Positions 8,231-17,822 of a DNA stretch of 64,000 bases are shown here, in pieces; the stretch's first letter is position 1, and every line of letters starts with the position of its first letter. Below the pieces are notes generated by a model, which had not been told where the DNA came from, did no database searches, and saw nothing but the letters and a program-made list of their open reading frames with translations. The position numbers and the translations under genes are program-made. The DNA is taken from positions 248,001-312,000 of the forward strand of contig JADZDM010000012.1 of assembly GCA_020851035.1 (NCBI GenBank), written 5' to 3'. This DNA is from Gemmatimonadaceae bacterium (GTDB lineage: Bacteria; Gemmatimonadota; Gemmatimonadetes; Gemmatimonadales; Gemmatimonadaceae).

Positions 8231-10002
8231 GCATCGTCCCGGTCCTCCTCGACCTGCACCCGCCATACGTCGGTCCCGATGCGAACGGCAGTTCGCTGCT
8301 GCTGCTCCCGGTGGCCGAGGACGTGCTCCTGCGCGAGATGCTGGCGAGCGTGCAGCGGGTGACGGCGCACCGGCCGATCGTGCTCGCGGCCTTCGAGCCC
8401 GACGACGAGTACGCGCGGCGCATCCGCGAGGCGTGTCCCGACGTCGACGCGATCACGAGTGTGTCGCGCTTCGCGGCGACCATCGACCGGTTCGCGCCCT
8501 CGGACTCGTTCCTCTTCGTGTCGCCGCTCTGCTACCCGGCCGACGGCATCGACCTCCGGCCGCTCTCGGGCGCGGTGGTGAACGACGCGCGCATGGTGCG
8601 CCACCTGGTGGCGTTCGAGGCGCCGACGCTGCACACGAAGGAGCTGGTGCAGGCCGACGACGACGGCCGCGTGCGGCGCATCCAGCGCTACTTCGAGCCG
8701 GTGACCTGGCCGTTCCCGTCGGGCGTGCTGGCCTCGATGGTCCCGGTGGCGTGCGCGCAGGTGGCGCTGCCGCTGACGCTGTCGTCGCTCGAGGACCTCC
8801 GGATGCAACTCTCGTCGAGCGGCATCCCGAACCAGGACGTGCCGTTCCACGGCGACTGCTTCGACCTGGCCGACGAAGCGGGTGCATTGGCCCTGAGCGA
8901 GCGGCGCGTGGGTGCACTCGCGCCGCAGCGCGATGCGGCCCGCGGCCGCCCGGCGACCAGCGCAGGATCGCGGCGCGCCGCCAGTGCGCTGGTCCATCCC
9001 GAGGCCCGCCTCGTGGGGCCGGTGGTGCTGGGTGAGGACGTGGAGATCGAGGCGGGGGCGCTCATCGTCGGGCCGTCGTGCATCGGCACCGGGGCGCGGA
9101 TCGCGGCGAACGCCGTCGTGGCGCAGTGCCTCGTGCTGCCCGGCGCGAGCGTGACGGCCGGCACGACGGTGCGCCACCGCGTGGTGAGCGGTGACTCGCG
9201 TCACGCGGCCGCGCGCAGCGGCCAGCGGCGCAACCACGCCCCGCACCTCGTCGCGGTGCCGGAGGGGTCGCGACGCACCGTGCCGACGTACGTGGCCGCC
9301 AAGGCCGCGGTGGAACCGGTCCTGGCACTGCTCGCCCTCGTCGCGCTGTCGCCGTTGCTGCTGCTGATGGCGCTGATGGTGAAGCTCACGTCGCGCGGTC
9401 CGGTGTTCTACGGCGACTCGCGCGAGGGCAAGGACGCGCGACCGTTCACCTGCTGGAAGTTCCGCAGCATGCTCACCAACGCCGACATGATGCAGCGCGC
9501 GCTGGCCGAGCAGCAGCAGATGGACGGCCCGCAGTTCAAGATGGACCACGACCCCCGCGTGACGCGGGCCGGCTACTGGCTGCGGCGCCTGAATGTCGAC
9601 GAGCTGCCCCAGCTCTGGAACGTGGTGCGGGGCGAGATGAGCCTCGTCGGGCCGCGGCCGTCGCCGTTCCGGGAGAACCAGATCTGCGTGCCGTGGCGCA
9701 ACGGCCGGCTGTCGGTGCGTCCGGGCATCACCGGCCTCTGGCAGGTGTGCCGGAAGGACCGCGCGACTGGCGACTTCCACCAGTGGATCCACTACGACCT
9801 GCTCTACGTGCGCAACGTGTCGTTCCGCCTGGACATGATGATCCTCGGCGCGACGCTGCTCACCCTCGGAGGCCGCAAGCCGGTGCCGCTGCGGCTCATG
9901 CTCGGAAAGCGGAAGCCGGTGCGCGGGCGCCGGTATCCGGTGCCGGAGCCGACGCGTTTCCGGTCCCCCGCGGACAGCCTCAGCGGCTCGGCGGCACGAT
10001 GA
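8227..10002 (+). CDS. Initiating sugar-phosphate transferase fused to nucleotidyltransferase-like and beta-helix domains
   Basis: The C-terminal 240 residues are a bacterial sugar transferase (WcaJ/WbaP/PglC superfamily) that loads a sugar phosphate onto undecaprenyl phosphate at the inner membrane. The evidence is a hydrophobic hairpin (about 359-388), the KFRSM motif (about 411), the [21 protein letters not shown] motif (about 460-480) and [10 protein letters not shown]. The N-terminus is unusual. Residues 1-230 resemble a degenerate nucleotidyltransferase domain, and residues 253-318 are hexapeptide repeats, where one normally finds TM helices or nothing. The protein is coupled by ATGA overlaps to genes on both sides. 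It is likely the first committed enzyme of the first polysaccharide locus. Confidence 0.85.
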   Translation: MSIVPVLLDLHPPYVGPDANGSSLLLLPVAEDVLLREMLASVQRVTAHRPIVLAAFEPDDEYARRIREACPDVDAITSVSRFAATIDRFAPSDSFLFVSPLCYPADGIDLRPLSGAVVNDARMVRHLVAFEAPTLHTKELVQADDDGRVRRIQRYFEPVTWPFPSGVLASMVPVACAQVALPLTLSSLEDLRMQLSSSGIPNQDVPFHGDCFDLADEAGALALSERRVGALAPQRDAARGRPATSAGSRRAASALVHPEARLVGPVVLGEDVEIEAGALIVGPSCIGTGARIAANAVVAQCLVLPGASVTAGTTVRHRVVSGDSRHAAARSGQRRNHAPHLVAVPEGSRRTVPTYVAAKAAVEPVLALLALVALSPLLLLMALMVKLTSRGPVFYGDSREGKDARPFTCWKFRSMLTNADMMQRALAEQQQMDGPQFKMDHDPRVTRAGYWLRRLNVDELPQLWNVVRGEMSLVGPRPSPFRENQICVPWRNGRLSVRPGITGLWQVCRKDRATGDFHQWIHYDLLYVRNVSFRLDMMILGATLLTLGGRKPVPLRLMLGKRKPVRGRRYPVPEPTRFRSPADSLSGSAAR

Positions 10003-11162
10003 CGCGGGTCACTCCTGTGCGGACGGCGCGGGGTGCACTCGCGCTGCTGGCCGTGGCCACGGCGGTGCCCTCGATCGGCGCCGCGCAGCGCAGCACCACG
10101 CCGTCGGCGATGTCGACGAGCGCGAAGCGCAGCGAGTGGCTGCTGGTGAACACGGTGGAGCAGGGGTGGGACAGCAACGTGCGGTATCTGAGCACCGCCG
10201 ACGCGGACTACATCAGCCAGGGGCGGAGCGCCCTGAGCGTGCTGCACATCCGGCCGCGCGGCCGCGTGGCCGTCCGCGCGGCCGGGGCCCTTGTGCGGTA
10301 CCGCGACCTGAAGGACTTCAACGCCTTCACGTACGACCTCGGGCTGGACGGGAACCGCCGTTTCTCCGCCGTGGTCACGGGATTCGCCGGTGTCGGGTAC
10401 CAGAAGCGACTCTCGACCGACGTGGTCGGCCTGGCCGGGCTTCCGCTGCTCGCGCTCTCCAACCAGACGACCTTCTCGGCGGCCACCGGCATCGAGCGCC
10501 GGATCTCGTCGACCACCACCGGCTCGGTGGAATTCGGCTACAGCAGCACCACGTTCGACACGCCAGCCCTGCGACCAGGGAACGCGCTCACCGGCAAGGG
10601 ACAGCTCCGGCACCTGTACGGCCGTCGCAGCGCGATCAGTCTGCTGACCGAGGTGCAGGACGGGGCGTCGCAGGGAATCCCGCTCGCCGCGCAGGGGCTG
10701 TCCGCCGGGTGGGAGCCGTCCCTCGGCCAGGCACAGGCGAAGTTCGTGGCCGGCGCGACCCGGATCTCGACCGGCGCGGCCGCGCGCGTGATTGCGACGG
10801 GCGCCGCGCAGCTCAGCGACTCGGTAGGCCGCGGCATCCTCGCTGCCGGGGTGTCGCGCGGCGTCTCGCAGGCCTTCGGGATCGGCCAGCTCCTCACCAA
10901 CGACGTGGCGACGCTCACCTACGACTTCCAGGCCCGTCGCGGGAACTTCGTGACCGTGGCGGCGGCGCTCGCGAGCAGCGCGCCGTCGGCCGGCGCCGGC
11001 ACCACCTTCCGGTCCAGTTCCGTGACGGCTGGCCTGCGTCGCGTGCTGCGGTCCGGCGTGACCGCAGGCGCCAGCGCATCGTATCGCCAGCGGAAGGACA
11101 TCGCCGTTGCCTCGGGGCTGGCCGCGAATCTCGCGCTCGGCTACACGCTCGGGTCCCGCTGA
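9999..11162 (+). CDS. Outer-membrane beta-barrel protein of the polysaccharide operon
   Basis: This 387-residue protein has a signal peptide (cleavage expected near GAAQR, about residue 30). It continues as alternating short amphipathic strands rich in Thr, Ser, Gly and aromatic ends, as in a beta-barrel. The early motif [11 protein letters not shown] resembles BBP2-type putative porins found in exopolysaccharide clusters. It starts at an ATGA overlap with the sugar transferase gene and precedes a Wza-like lipoprotein by 43 bp. A role in secreting or anchoring the polymer at the outer membrane is inferred. No enzyme motif is visible. Confidence 0.7.
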   Translation: MTRVTPVRTARGALALLAVATAVPSIGAAQRSTTPSAMSTSAKRSEWLLVNTVEQGWDSNVRYLSTADADYISQGRSALSVLHIRPRGRVAVRAAGALVRYRDLKDFNAFTYDLGLDGNRRFSAVVTGFAGVGYQKRLSTDVVGLAGLPLLALSNQTTFSAATGIERRISSTTTGSVEFGYSSTTFDTPALRPGNALTGKGQLRHLYGRRSAISLLTEVQDGASQGIPLAAQGLSAGWEPSLGQAQAKFVAGATRISTGAAARVIATGAAQLSDSVGRGILAAGVSRGVSQAFGIGQLLTNDVATLTYDFQARRGNFVTVAAALASSAPSAGAGTTFRSSSVTAGLRRVLRSGVTAGASASYRQRKDIAVASGLAANLALGYTLGSR

Positions 11163-11205
11163 CGATCGCTGCGATGCCACGGCCCTCCACCCGACACTTT
11201 CTCCC

Positions 11206-11838
11206 ATGCTGACCCTGCCCGCTTCCGTCCTCCGGCGCTGCCGCCGCGCCACGCTCGGCGCGGCCGCCGCGCTGCTCGCCGCCTGTGCACCGCCGTCCGG
11301 CGCCCCGTTCGTGTGGGCGAACGACTACGTCGCCCGCGATCCCAGCGCCGCCGATGCCCAGTACGTCGTTGGTGTCGGCGACCTGCTGGCCGTGCAGGTG
11401 TTCGACAACGACAAGATCTCCGGGCGGGGGCGTGTGCGCAGCGACGGCAAGCTCTCGCTGCCGCTGGTCAGTGACGTCCTCGTGGCCGGGAAGACGCCGG
11501 CGCAGGTGGCGGCCGACGTCCAGAAGGCCCTGAAGGACGGCAACTTCGTGCTCAACCCCCGCGTGAACGTGGTGGTGGAGGACGTGCTGCCGGTGAAGGT
11601 CACCGTGCTCGGTGCCGTCTCGCGCGCGGGGAACTACGCCGTGGAACCCGGGAGTGGCGTCGCCGAGGCGCTGGCCGGTGCCGGCGGCCTGACCGAGTTC
11701 GCACACAAGGACCGGATCTTCGTGCTCCGCAAGGTGCCGACGGCGGTCCGGATCCGTTTCACGTTCGCGTCCCTGACCGAGATGGGCCCGGCGAGCCGAT
11801 TCCGGCTGCAGCAGGGTGACATCGTCGTGGTCGAGTAG
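11206..11838 (+). CDS. Polysaccharide export lipoprotein (Wza-like, short)
   Basis: This is a periplasmic/outer-membrane export component. A lipoprotein signal ends in LLAAC. Residues 50-130 form the Poly_export domain (YVVGVGDLLAVQVFDND, then RVRSDGKLSLPLVSDVLVAG). One SLBB domain follows (VKVTVLGAVSRAGNYAV...LAGAGGLTEFA). At 210 residues it lacks the extra SLBB domains and the C-terminal helix of E. coli Wza, so it may rely on the beta-barrel protein upstream to cross the membrane. ATG 11206 gives the complete lipoprotein signal. It belongs to the rightward operon. Confidence 0.88.
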   Translation: MLTLPASVLRRCRRATLGAAAALLAACAPPSGAPFVWANDYVARDPSAADAQYVVGVGDLLAVQVFDNDKISGRGRVRSDGKLSLPLVSDVLVAGKTPAQVAADVQKALKDGNFVLNPRVNVVVEDVLPVKVTVLGAVSRAGNYAVEPGSGVAEALAGAGGLTEFAHKDRIFVLRKVPTAVRIRFTFASLTEMGPASRFRLQQGDIVVVE

Positions 11839-11856
11839 CCGCCGCCCGCCGGGCCG

Positions 11857-12030
11857 ATGCAGAAGTTCCTCCTCCTCTCGATCCTGCTGGCCACCGTCAT
11901 CATCCCGATGCGGACCGCCTCGGATCGCTCGGCACGACGCGGCCTGCGCCGCACACTGCTCTGGATGGCGGCCTTCAACGCGGTCTACCTGTTCTCGATC
12001 ATCTACGTGCTGCCGCGCCTTCCCTCCTGA
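11857..12030 (+). CDS. Small two-helix membrane protein (57 aa)
   Basis: The sequence starts MQKFLLLSILLATVIIPM and ends in YVLPRLPS. A first hydrophobic segment covers residues 3-18 and a second covers about 33-53. A basic loop (DRSARRGLRRT) between them should lie in the cytoplasm. It sits 18 bp after the export lipoprotein gene and 23 bp before the Wzz gene, in the same direction. I recognise no family. It may be an accessory of the export or chain-length machinery, by position only. Confidence 0.65.
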   Translation: MQKFLLLSILLATVIIPMRTASDRSARRGLRRTLLWMAAFNAVYLFSIIYVLPRLPS

Positions 12031-12053
12031 CTGTCGTACCGAAGAGTGACCCG

Positions 12054-13583
12054 ATGAACCTGCCCGCCCGTTCCAACACCCCTGACGGCGACCCGACACC
12101 GGCGCCGCGCACCGGGAACTCGTACGCGATCCAGCGTCCGGGCTCCGGTGGGCTTGGTGACTACCGGCCGCCGATCTACCAGGATGACGGGCCGGTGTTC
12201 GTGCTCGCGAACCTTCGCGTGGCCGCCGGCTTCCCGTTCCGCGCCTTCATGCGGCACCGGAAGCTCGGCACGCTGCTGCTGGGCGGGCTGCTCGCGATGG
12301 TGGCGCTCGCGATCGCGGTGACGCCGCGCCACTACATCATCAAGACACGGTTCTTCGCCGAAAAGAACTTCGTGATGCCGGGGCTGAGCAACCCGGAGCG
12401 CGCACTGCCGACCGAGGCCGACTCGCCGACGCGCCTCGCCGCCGAGGCGGTGATGAAGCGTTCCAACCTGCTGGAGATCATCCGGCAGACGAAGCTGATG
12501 GACAACTGGGACCAGCTCCGGTCGCCGCTCGGCAAGGTCAAGGATGCCGTGATGGAGGTGGTGCGCGGCCCGCTCACGGAATCCGACCGCCTCGAGGCGA
12601 TGCTCGGCCTGGTGGAGAAGCGCCTCTGGGTGGAGGCCGAGGATGGCACGGTCCTGATCGGCATCGACTGGGCGGACCCGGCGCTGGGCTTCCGCATCGT
12701 CCAGACGGCCCAGCAGAACTTCTTCGAGCAGCGTCACGCCTCCGAGATCTCGCTGATCGGGGAATCGATCGGGATCATCGAGGGACACGTGGCGTCGTCG
12801 CAGAAGTCGATCCAGGAGGCGCTGGGGCAGATCAATGCCGCGCTGTCGAGTCGCGCGGCGGCCACGGTCGCGGCACCCGCGCCGGTGGCGTCGGGACCGG
12901 CGCCGCTGTCGGCGGCCGTCGTCACCCTGCAGTCCGAGCTCCGCACGACGCAGCAGACCATCACCGACATCGCCACCTCGCGGTCGCAGCGGCTCGCGGC
13001 GGCACAGGCGCGGCTGGCGGAACTGCGGGGGAGCTACGGCTCCGCGCACCCCGACGTGGCCGCCGCGGAGGAGAACATCCGTGCCCTGGAGCAACCGTCG
13101 ACGCAGCTCGCCGAGCTGAAGGCGAAGGAAGCCTCGCTGCTGCAGAAGCTCGGCAGCAACGCCTCCCGTGTCGCTGGTGCCGCGGCGGATCCGTCGTACT
13201 CGCGCGTGGCACTCGAACGCTACACGCGCCCGGTCGCGGATTCGCAGGAGGCCCCGGAGGTCTCCCTCGCGAGGTCGCGCCTGAAGATCGCGACCAACGA
13301 CTACGAGGTGATGATGGACCGCCTCGTGGGGGCGAAGATCGAGCTCGAGACGGCGCGCGCCGCGTTCAAGTACCGCTACAGCATCATCACGCCGGCCCGC
13401 ATCCCGAAGGAAGCCGAGAAGCCGCGTGTCCCCCTGCTGGTGATCGGCGGGATCATCCTCTCAGTGCTGGCGACGCTGTTCACCGTGGTGATGCTCGACT
13501 TCGGCAGCGGACGCGTGATCGAGCCGTGGCAGGTGGACCGGCAGCTCGGCCTGCCCGTGCTGGCTGAAGTGCAGCGACGGTGA
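12054..13583 (+). CDS. Chain-length determinant (Wzz/GumC-type) without kinase domain
   Basis: This is an inner-membrane polysaccharide co-polymerase that sets polymer length and bridges to the export pore. It has a TM helix at about residues 70-92. A periplasmic Wzz domain follows, with long coiled-coil stretches (about 225-365) containing the typical YGSAHPDVAAAEENI segment. A second TM helix is at about 468-490, preceded by ARIPKEAEKPRVP, the usual P-rich entry to TM2. The cytoplasmic tail ends after about 20 residues, so no BY-kinase is fused. A degenerate kinase-like protein is encoded later in the operon at 16431-16979. The stop overlaps the next start by 4 bp. Confidence 0.88.
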   Translation: MNLPARSNTPDGDPTPAPRTGNSYAIQRPGSGGLGDYRPPIYQDDGPVFVLANLRVAAGFPFRAFMRHRKLGTLLLGGLLAMVALAIAVTPRHYIIKTRFFAEKNFVMPGLSNPERALPTEADSPTRLAAEAVMKRSNLLEIIRQTKLMDNWDQLRSPLGKVKDAVMEVVRGPLTESDRLEAMLGLVEKRLWVEAEDGTVLIGIDWADPALGFRIVQTAQQNFFEQRHASEISLIGESIGIIEGHVASSQKSIQEALGQINAALSSRAAATVAAPAPVASGPAPLSAAVVTLQSELRTTQQTITDIATSRSQRLAAAQARLAELRGSYGSAHPDVAAAEENIRALEQPSTQLAELKAKEASLLQKLGSNASRVAGAAADPSYSRVALERYTRPVADSQEAPEVSLARSRLKIATNDYEVMMDRLVGAKIELETARAAFKYRYSIITPARIPKEAEKPRVPLLVIGGIILSVLATLFTVVMLDFGSGRVIEPWQVDRQLGLPVLAEVQRR

Positions 13584-15247
13584 GTGCACCGACGGTGGGC
13601 CCGGTGCCGATGGCTGCACCTTCGGCATCCGAACGCCCGGCGGCACCACTCGCCGGGCCCTGGCTCATCGCGTTCATCGCGTCGGTCGTGCTGTCGCTGG
13701 TGCTGCTGCTGCTGACCTCGGGCAACCCGATCCTCGCGGCCACCCCGCTGATCATCGTGGCGGTGGTGTACCTGTTCACGGCGCTGCCGCTGCGGGTGCC
13801 GCTGCTCGTGCTGCTCTTCCTCGCCAGCCTGGCCGACTCCCTGCCGATCGCCGTGCCGATCAAGGCCAGTGGCGGCGTCGAGATCATCGGTGTCTCCACG
13901 GAGCTCTTCAACGCCGTGTCGTGGGCGCCGCCGCTGTACCCGTTGTACGCGGTCCTGTTCGAGAACCTGAACAAGGTGCTGCCGATCGAGGCGCTGCGCT
14001 TCTCGGCCGTCGACCTGCTCTACATCCTGTCACTGCTGCTGGTGCTGGTGCGGGTGGCCTTCCGGATCCGGGTCGACCGGCTCGACCGCCAGCCGGCGAC
14101 GACGGCGCTGCATCTCGTGATGGGCGGGGTGCTGCTCGGCGCCGTGTGGCTGGAGGTGTGGGGCGTGGGCCTGCGCGGTGGCGACTTCCGCCAGTCGCTC
14201 TGGCAGTTCCGGCAGCTCTTCTGGCTGCCCACCGTCACGATGCTCTTCGCGTATGCCTTCCGGGACATCCGCGACTTCAACCGCGCGATCAACCTCCTCA
14301 TCACGGCCGTCTGCATCAAGCTGGTGTTCGTGGTCTGGTTCTACTTCACCGTCGCGCGCCCGGGCCACTTCGAGCCCGCCACGATCACCAGCCATTACGA
14401 CTCGATCCTGTTCACGGTGACGATCGTGGCGCTGGTGGCACGCTACCTCCATGCCCCGGGCACGAAGAACCTCGTGCTCCTGGGCACGATCGGGACGTGG
14501 GTGCTGCTCGGCATCGTGCTCAACAACCGGCGGCTGGCGTTCGTGAGCCTCGGGGCGAGCCTGTTCGTGGTGTTCATCATGCTGCGTGGCCCGATGAAGA
14601 AGATGCTGCTGCGCGTGATGCTCTATGCCTCACCGCTGGTGGTGGCGTACGTGGTGGTCGGGCAGGCGGGCAACAGCCGCATCTTCAAGCCCGCCAAGCT
14701 GGTGACGTCGGTCATCAGGCAGGACGACCGGTCCAGCTCCACCCGTGACGTCGAGAACTACAACCTCCTCGTCACCCTCAAGCGCGTGAAGCTGCTGGGC
14801 AACGGGTGGGGGCACGAGTACATCGAGGCGGTGCGGGGCGACGACATCTCGGAGGCGTTCCCGCAGTACAAGTACCAGGCGCACAACAGCGTGCTCTGGC
14901 TCTGGACCGTCGGCGGACTGGTCGGGTTCTCTCTGCTCTGGATGCCGCTCTGCCTCGGCATCTTCCTCGCGCGCCGGGCGTACATCTTCGCCCGCGCGCC
15001 GGCCGATCGCGCGGCGGCGGCGATCGCGGTGTCGATGGTGATCACGTACATGATCCAGGCCTGGGGTGACCTTGGCACGCAGCACCTCAACTCCACGCTC
15101 GTCCTCGGCATCGCGCTCGCGACCGCGGCCAAGCTGGCGGTGAGCACGGGGGCCATGCCGGCGAAACTGCGCTTCGTCGGCGTGCGGCGCCCGGAGTCGC
15201 GTGTCCAGGCGCAGGCCCACGTGGCGTTCACGCCGGGCCAGGAGTGA
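13580..15247 (+). CDS. O-antigen ligase/polymerase family (Wzy-like) membrane protein
   Basis: This 555-residue polytopic membrane protein probably polymerises the repeat units at the periplasmic face. It has around twelve hydrophobic segments and a long hydrophilic loop before the last helices. That loop contains the conserved-type stretch LLGNGWGHEY followed by YQAHNSVLWLWTVGGLVGF, as in the Wzy_C/O-antigen ligase family. It starts at GTG 13580 in a GTGA overlap with the Wzz gene and ends in a GTGA overlap with the glycosyltransferase gene. Ligase and polymerase activities cannot be told apart by eye, but the position next to wzz favours polymerase. Confidence 0.8.
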   Translation: MSAPTVGPVPMAAPSASERPAAPLAGPWLIAFIASVVLSLVLLLLTSGNPILAATPLIIVAVVYLFTALPLRVPLLVLLFLASLADSLPIAVPIKASGGVEIIGVSTELFNAVSWAPPLYPLYAVLFENLNKVLPIEALRFSAVDLLYILSLLLVLVRVAFRIRVDRLDRQPATTALHLVMGGVLLGAVWLEVWGVGLRGGDFRQSLWQFRQLFWLPTVTMLFAYAFRDIRDFNRAINLLITAVCIKLVFVVWFYFTVARPGHFEPATITSHYDSILFTVTIVALVARYLHAPGTKNLVLLGTIGTWVLLGIVLNNRRLAFVSLGASLFVVFIMLRGPMKKMLLRVMLYASPLVVAYVVVGQAGNSRIFKPAKLVTSVIRQDDRSSSTRDVENYNLLVTLKRVKLLGNGWGHEYIEAVRGDDISEAFPQYKYQAHNSVLWLWTVGGLVGFSLLWMPLCLGIFLARRAYIFARAPADRAAAAIAVSMVITYMIQAWGDLGTQHLNSTLVLGIALATAAKLAVSTGAMPAKLRFVGVRRPESRVQAQAHVAFTPGQE

Positions 15248-16434
15248 CCGTGCCGACCGCTGCCGACGTCATCCTGCTGCTGCTGGCGCTGCCGGTGCTG
15301 CTCGCGACGGGGTACCTCGCCTGCCTCACGCTGCTCTCCGCGCGCGGGACGCCGCCGGCGCCGGACGAGTCGACCGTCTTCGACGTGATCGTGCCGGCGC
15401 ACAACGAGGCGGCCGGGATCGCCGCCACGGTCGCGAGCCTGCGGGCACTGTCGTACCCGGCGGAACGGTTCCGCATCCTGGTCATCGCCGACAACTGCAC
15501 CGACGACACGGCTGAGCGGGCCCGCGCGGCGGGAGCCACCGTGCTCGAGCGCCGCCACGCGACGGAGCGGGGCAAGGGCTATGCCCTGGCCCATGCGTAT
15601 GCCGCGTCCGCCGCCCACGGCCAGGCCTCTGCCGTGGTCGTGGTGGACGCCGACACGAGCGTCTCGCCGAACCTGCTCACCGCCTTCAGTGCGCGATTCG
15701 TGGCGGGTGCCGAGGCGGTGCAGGCCGAGTACGGCGTGCGCAATGCCAACGCGTCGTGGCGCACGCGGCTGATGGTCATCGCGCTCACGATGTTCCACAC
15801 TGTCCGCTCGCTCGGCCGCGAACGCCTCGGCCTGTCGTGCGGGCTGCGTGGCAACGGAATGGGATTCACCGCCGCGCTCCTCCAGCGGGTGCCGCCGCGC
15901 GCGTTCTCGATCGTCGAGGACGTGGAGTACGGCATCGCACTCGGACTGGCCGGCACCCGGGTCGTCCACGTGCCGGAGGCGGAGGTGCGCGGGGACATGC
16001 CCGCGTCGGCAGCCGCCTCCCGGTCGCAACGCGAGCGCTGGGAAGGGGGCCGGCTGGCGCTGATCCGGGAACATGTGCCGAGGCTGGTCGCCGCTGCGCG
16101 TGAGGCCGGTCGCGTGCCGCTGGACCTGGCCGCCGACCTGCTGGTCCCCCCGCTGACGACCCTCGGCGCGATCACCGGTGCCGGCCTGCTGGCGGCGCTC
16201 GTCGCGCTGTCCCGTGGCGCGGCAGGGGGGATGGCCGTCATTCCCTGGATGCTGGCCACGGCGGCCCTCGCCGCCTACGTGGTCCGCGGTGCGGTGTTGT
16301 CCGGAACCGGCCCGCGGGCCGTGCTCGACCTGCTGTGGGCACCGGTCTTCGCCGTCTGGAAGCTCACCTTGCTCCTCAAGCCCACCCGTCGCTCCGGCGA
16401 ATGGGTGCGCACCACGCGTTCGGACGAGATATGA
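15244..16434 (+). CDS. Processive-type family 2 glycosyltransferase
   Basis: This 396-residue membrane GT-A enzyme has an N-terminal TM helix (about 6-28). It shows the classic D, DxD, D, QxxRW pattern: VFDVIVPAHNE, VVVDADTSV, IVEDVEYGIAL and QRERW. Two or three TM helices follow at about 310-380. That arrangement is shared with cellulose- and hyaluronan-synthase-like enzymes. No PilZ domain is present. GTG 15244 overlaps the preceding stop, and a second GTG at 15250 is also usable. It likely adds sugars to the lipid-linked unit or elongates a chain directly. Confidence 0.87.
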   Translation: MTVPTAADVILLLLALPVLLATGYLACLTLLSARGTPPAPDESTVFDVIVPAHNEAAGIAATVASLRALSYPAERFRILVIADNCTDDTAERARAAGATVLERRHATERGKGYALAHAYAASAAHGQASAVVVVDADTSVSPNLLTAFSARFVAGAEAVQAEYGVRNANASWRTRLMVIALTMFHTVRSLGRERLGLSCGLRGNGMGFTAALLQRVPPRAFSIVEDVEYGIALGLAGTRVVHVPEAEVRGDMPASAAASRSQRERWEGGRLALIREHVPRLVAAAREAGRVPLDLAADLLVPPLTTLGAITGAGLLAALVALSRGAAGGMAVIPWMLATAALAAYVVRGAVLSGTGPRAVLDLLWAPVFAVWKLTLLLKPTRRSGEWVRTTRSDEI

Positions 16435-16979
16435 TCGGAATCGACATGAAGAAGAAACAGCCGCAGGAATCTGCCGAGGTCCATTCGTCGCCGTTCCGGG
16501 AGGACGAGTGGCCGGAGGAGATCGATGGCATCCGTCTCATCGCGCGCCCGGACATCGTTGCCGGGCCGGAAGACTGGCCCCCGGTCTGGTTCGCATTCGC
16601 GCAGCACCGCTGGTACTCGATGGTGCTGGTGCCGGCCCACGCCGGTGTGTCGGTGCTCGCCGTCTCGCGCGCACTGGCGAATGCCGGCCGCGCCTATGAT
16701 GAGCCGTCCCTCGGCCTCATCGAGGCGGAGCGCGTCGCGCCGGCACGCGTGCAGGGCATCGTCAACGACCTCCGCTCCCGGGGCACCCTCGAGCAGCGGA
16801 CGATCGTCGCCGTCGCCTCGCCGCTCGAGGACAACAGCGCGGTGCCGATCATCCGCGGGTGTGATGTCGCCGTCCTGGTCGTACCGCTTGGCGAGACCAG
16901 CCTCGAAGATGCTCGCCGGACCATGGCCGTCGTGGGTCGTGGTTCGTTCCTCGGTGCCATCACCGTATCGGCTCACTAA
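16431..16979 (+). CDS. Degenerate BY-kinase/CpsD-like protein (no P-loop)
   Basis: This is a 182-residue protein of uncertain function. The core lines up with bacterial tyrosine kinases of the CpsD/CapB type. MVLVPAHAGVSVLAVSRALANAG sits where the Walker A region and following helix belong, and CDVAVLVVPLGETSLEDARRTM plus the tail FLGAITVS match the end of that fold. The P-loop Gly-Lys-Ser/Thr, Walker A' and Walker B Asp-rich segments are absent, and there is no C-terminal Tyr cluster. It follows the glycosyltransferase in an ATGA overlap, and another ATG lies at 16446. A non-catalytic partner of the kinase-less Wzz is my inference. Confidence 0.6.
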   Translation: MIGIDMKKKQPQESAEVHSSPFREDEWPEEIDGIRLIARPDIVAGPEDWPPVWFAFAQHRWYSMVLVPAHAGVSVLAVSRALANAGRAYDEPSLGLIEAERVAPARVQGIVNDLRSRGTLEQRTIVAVASPLEDNSAVPIIRGCDVAVLVVPLGETSLEDARRTMAVVGRGSFLGAITVSAH

Positions 16980-16988
16980 GGCGGGTCC

Positions 16989-17822
16989 GTGCGTCATCGG
17001 GTACGGTTCGGCCGCCTCTGGGTGGATGCGCTGGGTTTCGACGAGGCGCTGCTGGCCGTGCGCGACCTGGTGAACCGGCGGCAGGGCGGGGCGATCTTCA
17101 CGCCGAACGTGGACCATGTCGTGATGGCCGACCAGCATGCCGGGCTGCGTCGCGCCTATCGCCGTGCCAGCCTCTCGTTCGCGGACGGCATGCCGCTGGT
17201 GTGGACGTCGCGACTGCTCGGCCGGAAGATTCCCGAGAAGCTCTCCGGCTCCGACATGCTGGTGCCGATCATCCAGCTCGCCGCGGCACAGGACTGGGGC
17301 GTCTACTTCCTTGGCGGCATGCCGGGGGTGCCGGGGGCCGCGGAGCTCGCGGCCGAGCGGCTGCACACCGAGTTCGGGGTGCGGATCGTGGGGGTCGATC
17401 CCGCGTTCGTGTCGATGAACGGGGATGGGCCGGATGACGCCGCGGTGGTGGAGCGGGTCCGTGCGGCCCGACCGGACCTCGTGTTCGTCGCCCTGGGCGC
17501 CCCGAAGCAGGAACTCTGGATCGCGCGCTCGCTGGACCAGATCCGGCCGGCGGTCGCGATCGGGTGCGGCGCCAGCCTGGACTTCATCTCCGGCCATGTC
17601 AGCCGTGCACCCGCCTGGGTGTCGAACGCGGGGTTCGAGTGGGCGTATCGACTGGCACAGGATCCTCGTCGTCTGTGGAAGCGATACCTCATCCGTGGAC
17701 CACGGTTCATCGGGATCCTCTTCCGGACGGCGCGACTCCTGAAGGCGCAGCGTGTGCGCACGGTGGCCCGCCGCGGGGTGGAACTCCCCGCGATCGTGGA
17801 GGCGGAGCGCGTACGACCATGA
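16989..17822 (+). CDS. WecG/TagA/CpsF family glycosyltransferase
   Basis: This enzyme likely adds N-acetylmannosamine(-uronate) or a similar sugar to a lipid-linked acceptor at the inner membrane. Family motifs are all visible: FTPNVDHVVMA (about 37-47), FADGMPLVW (about 65), GVYFLGGMPG (about 103), PDLVFVALGAPKQELWI (about 160-177) and GCGASLDFISG. The length of 277 residues is typical. The start is GTG at 16989, 9 bp after the previous stop. Its TGA overlaps the ATG of an 8-codon ORF that leads into the synthetase gene. Confidence 0.9.
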   Translation: MRHRVRFGRLWVDALGFDEALLAVRDLVNRRQGGAIFTPNVDHVVMADQHAGLRRAYRRASLSFADGMPLVWTSRLLGRKIPEKLSGSDMLVPIIQLAAAQDWGVYFLGGMPGVPGAAELAAERLHTEFGVRIVGVDPAFVSMNGDGPDDAAVVERVRAARPDLVFVALGAPKQELWIARSLDQIRPAVAIGCGASLDFISGHVSRAPAWVSNAGFEWAYRLAQDPRRLWKRYLIRGPRFIGILFRTARLLKAQRVRTVARRGVELPAIVEAERVRP

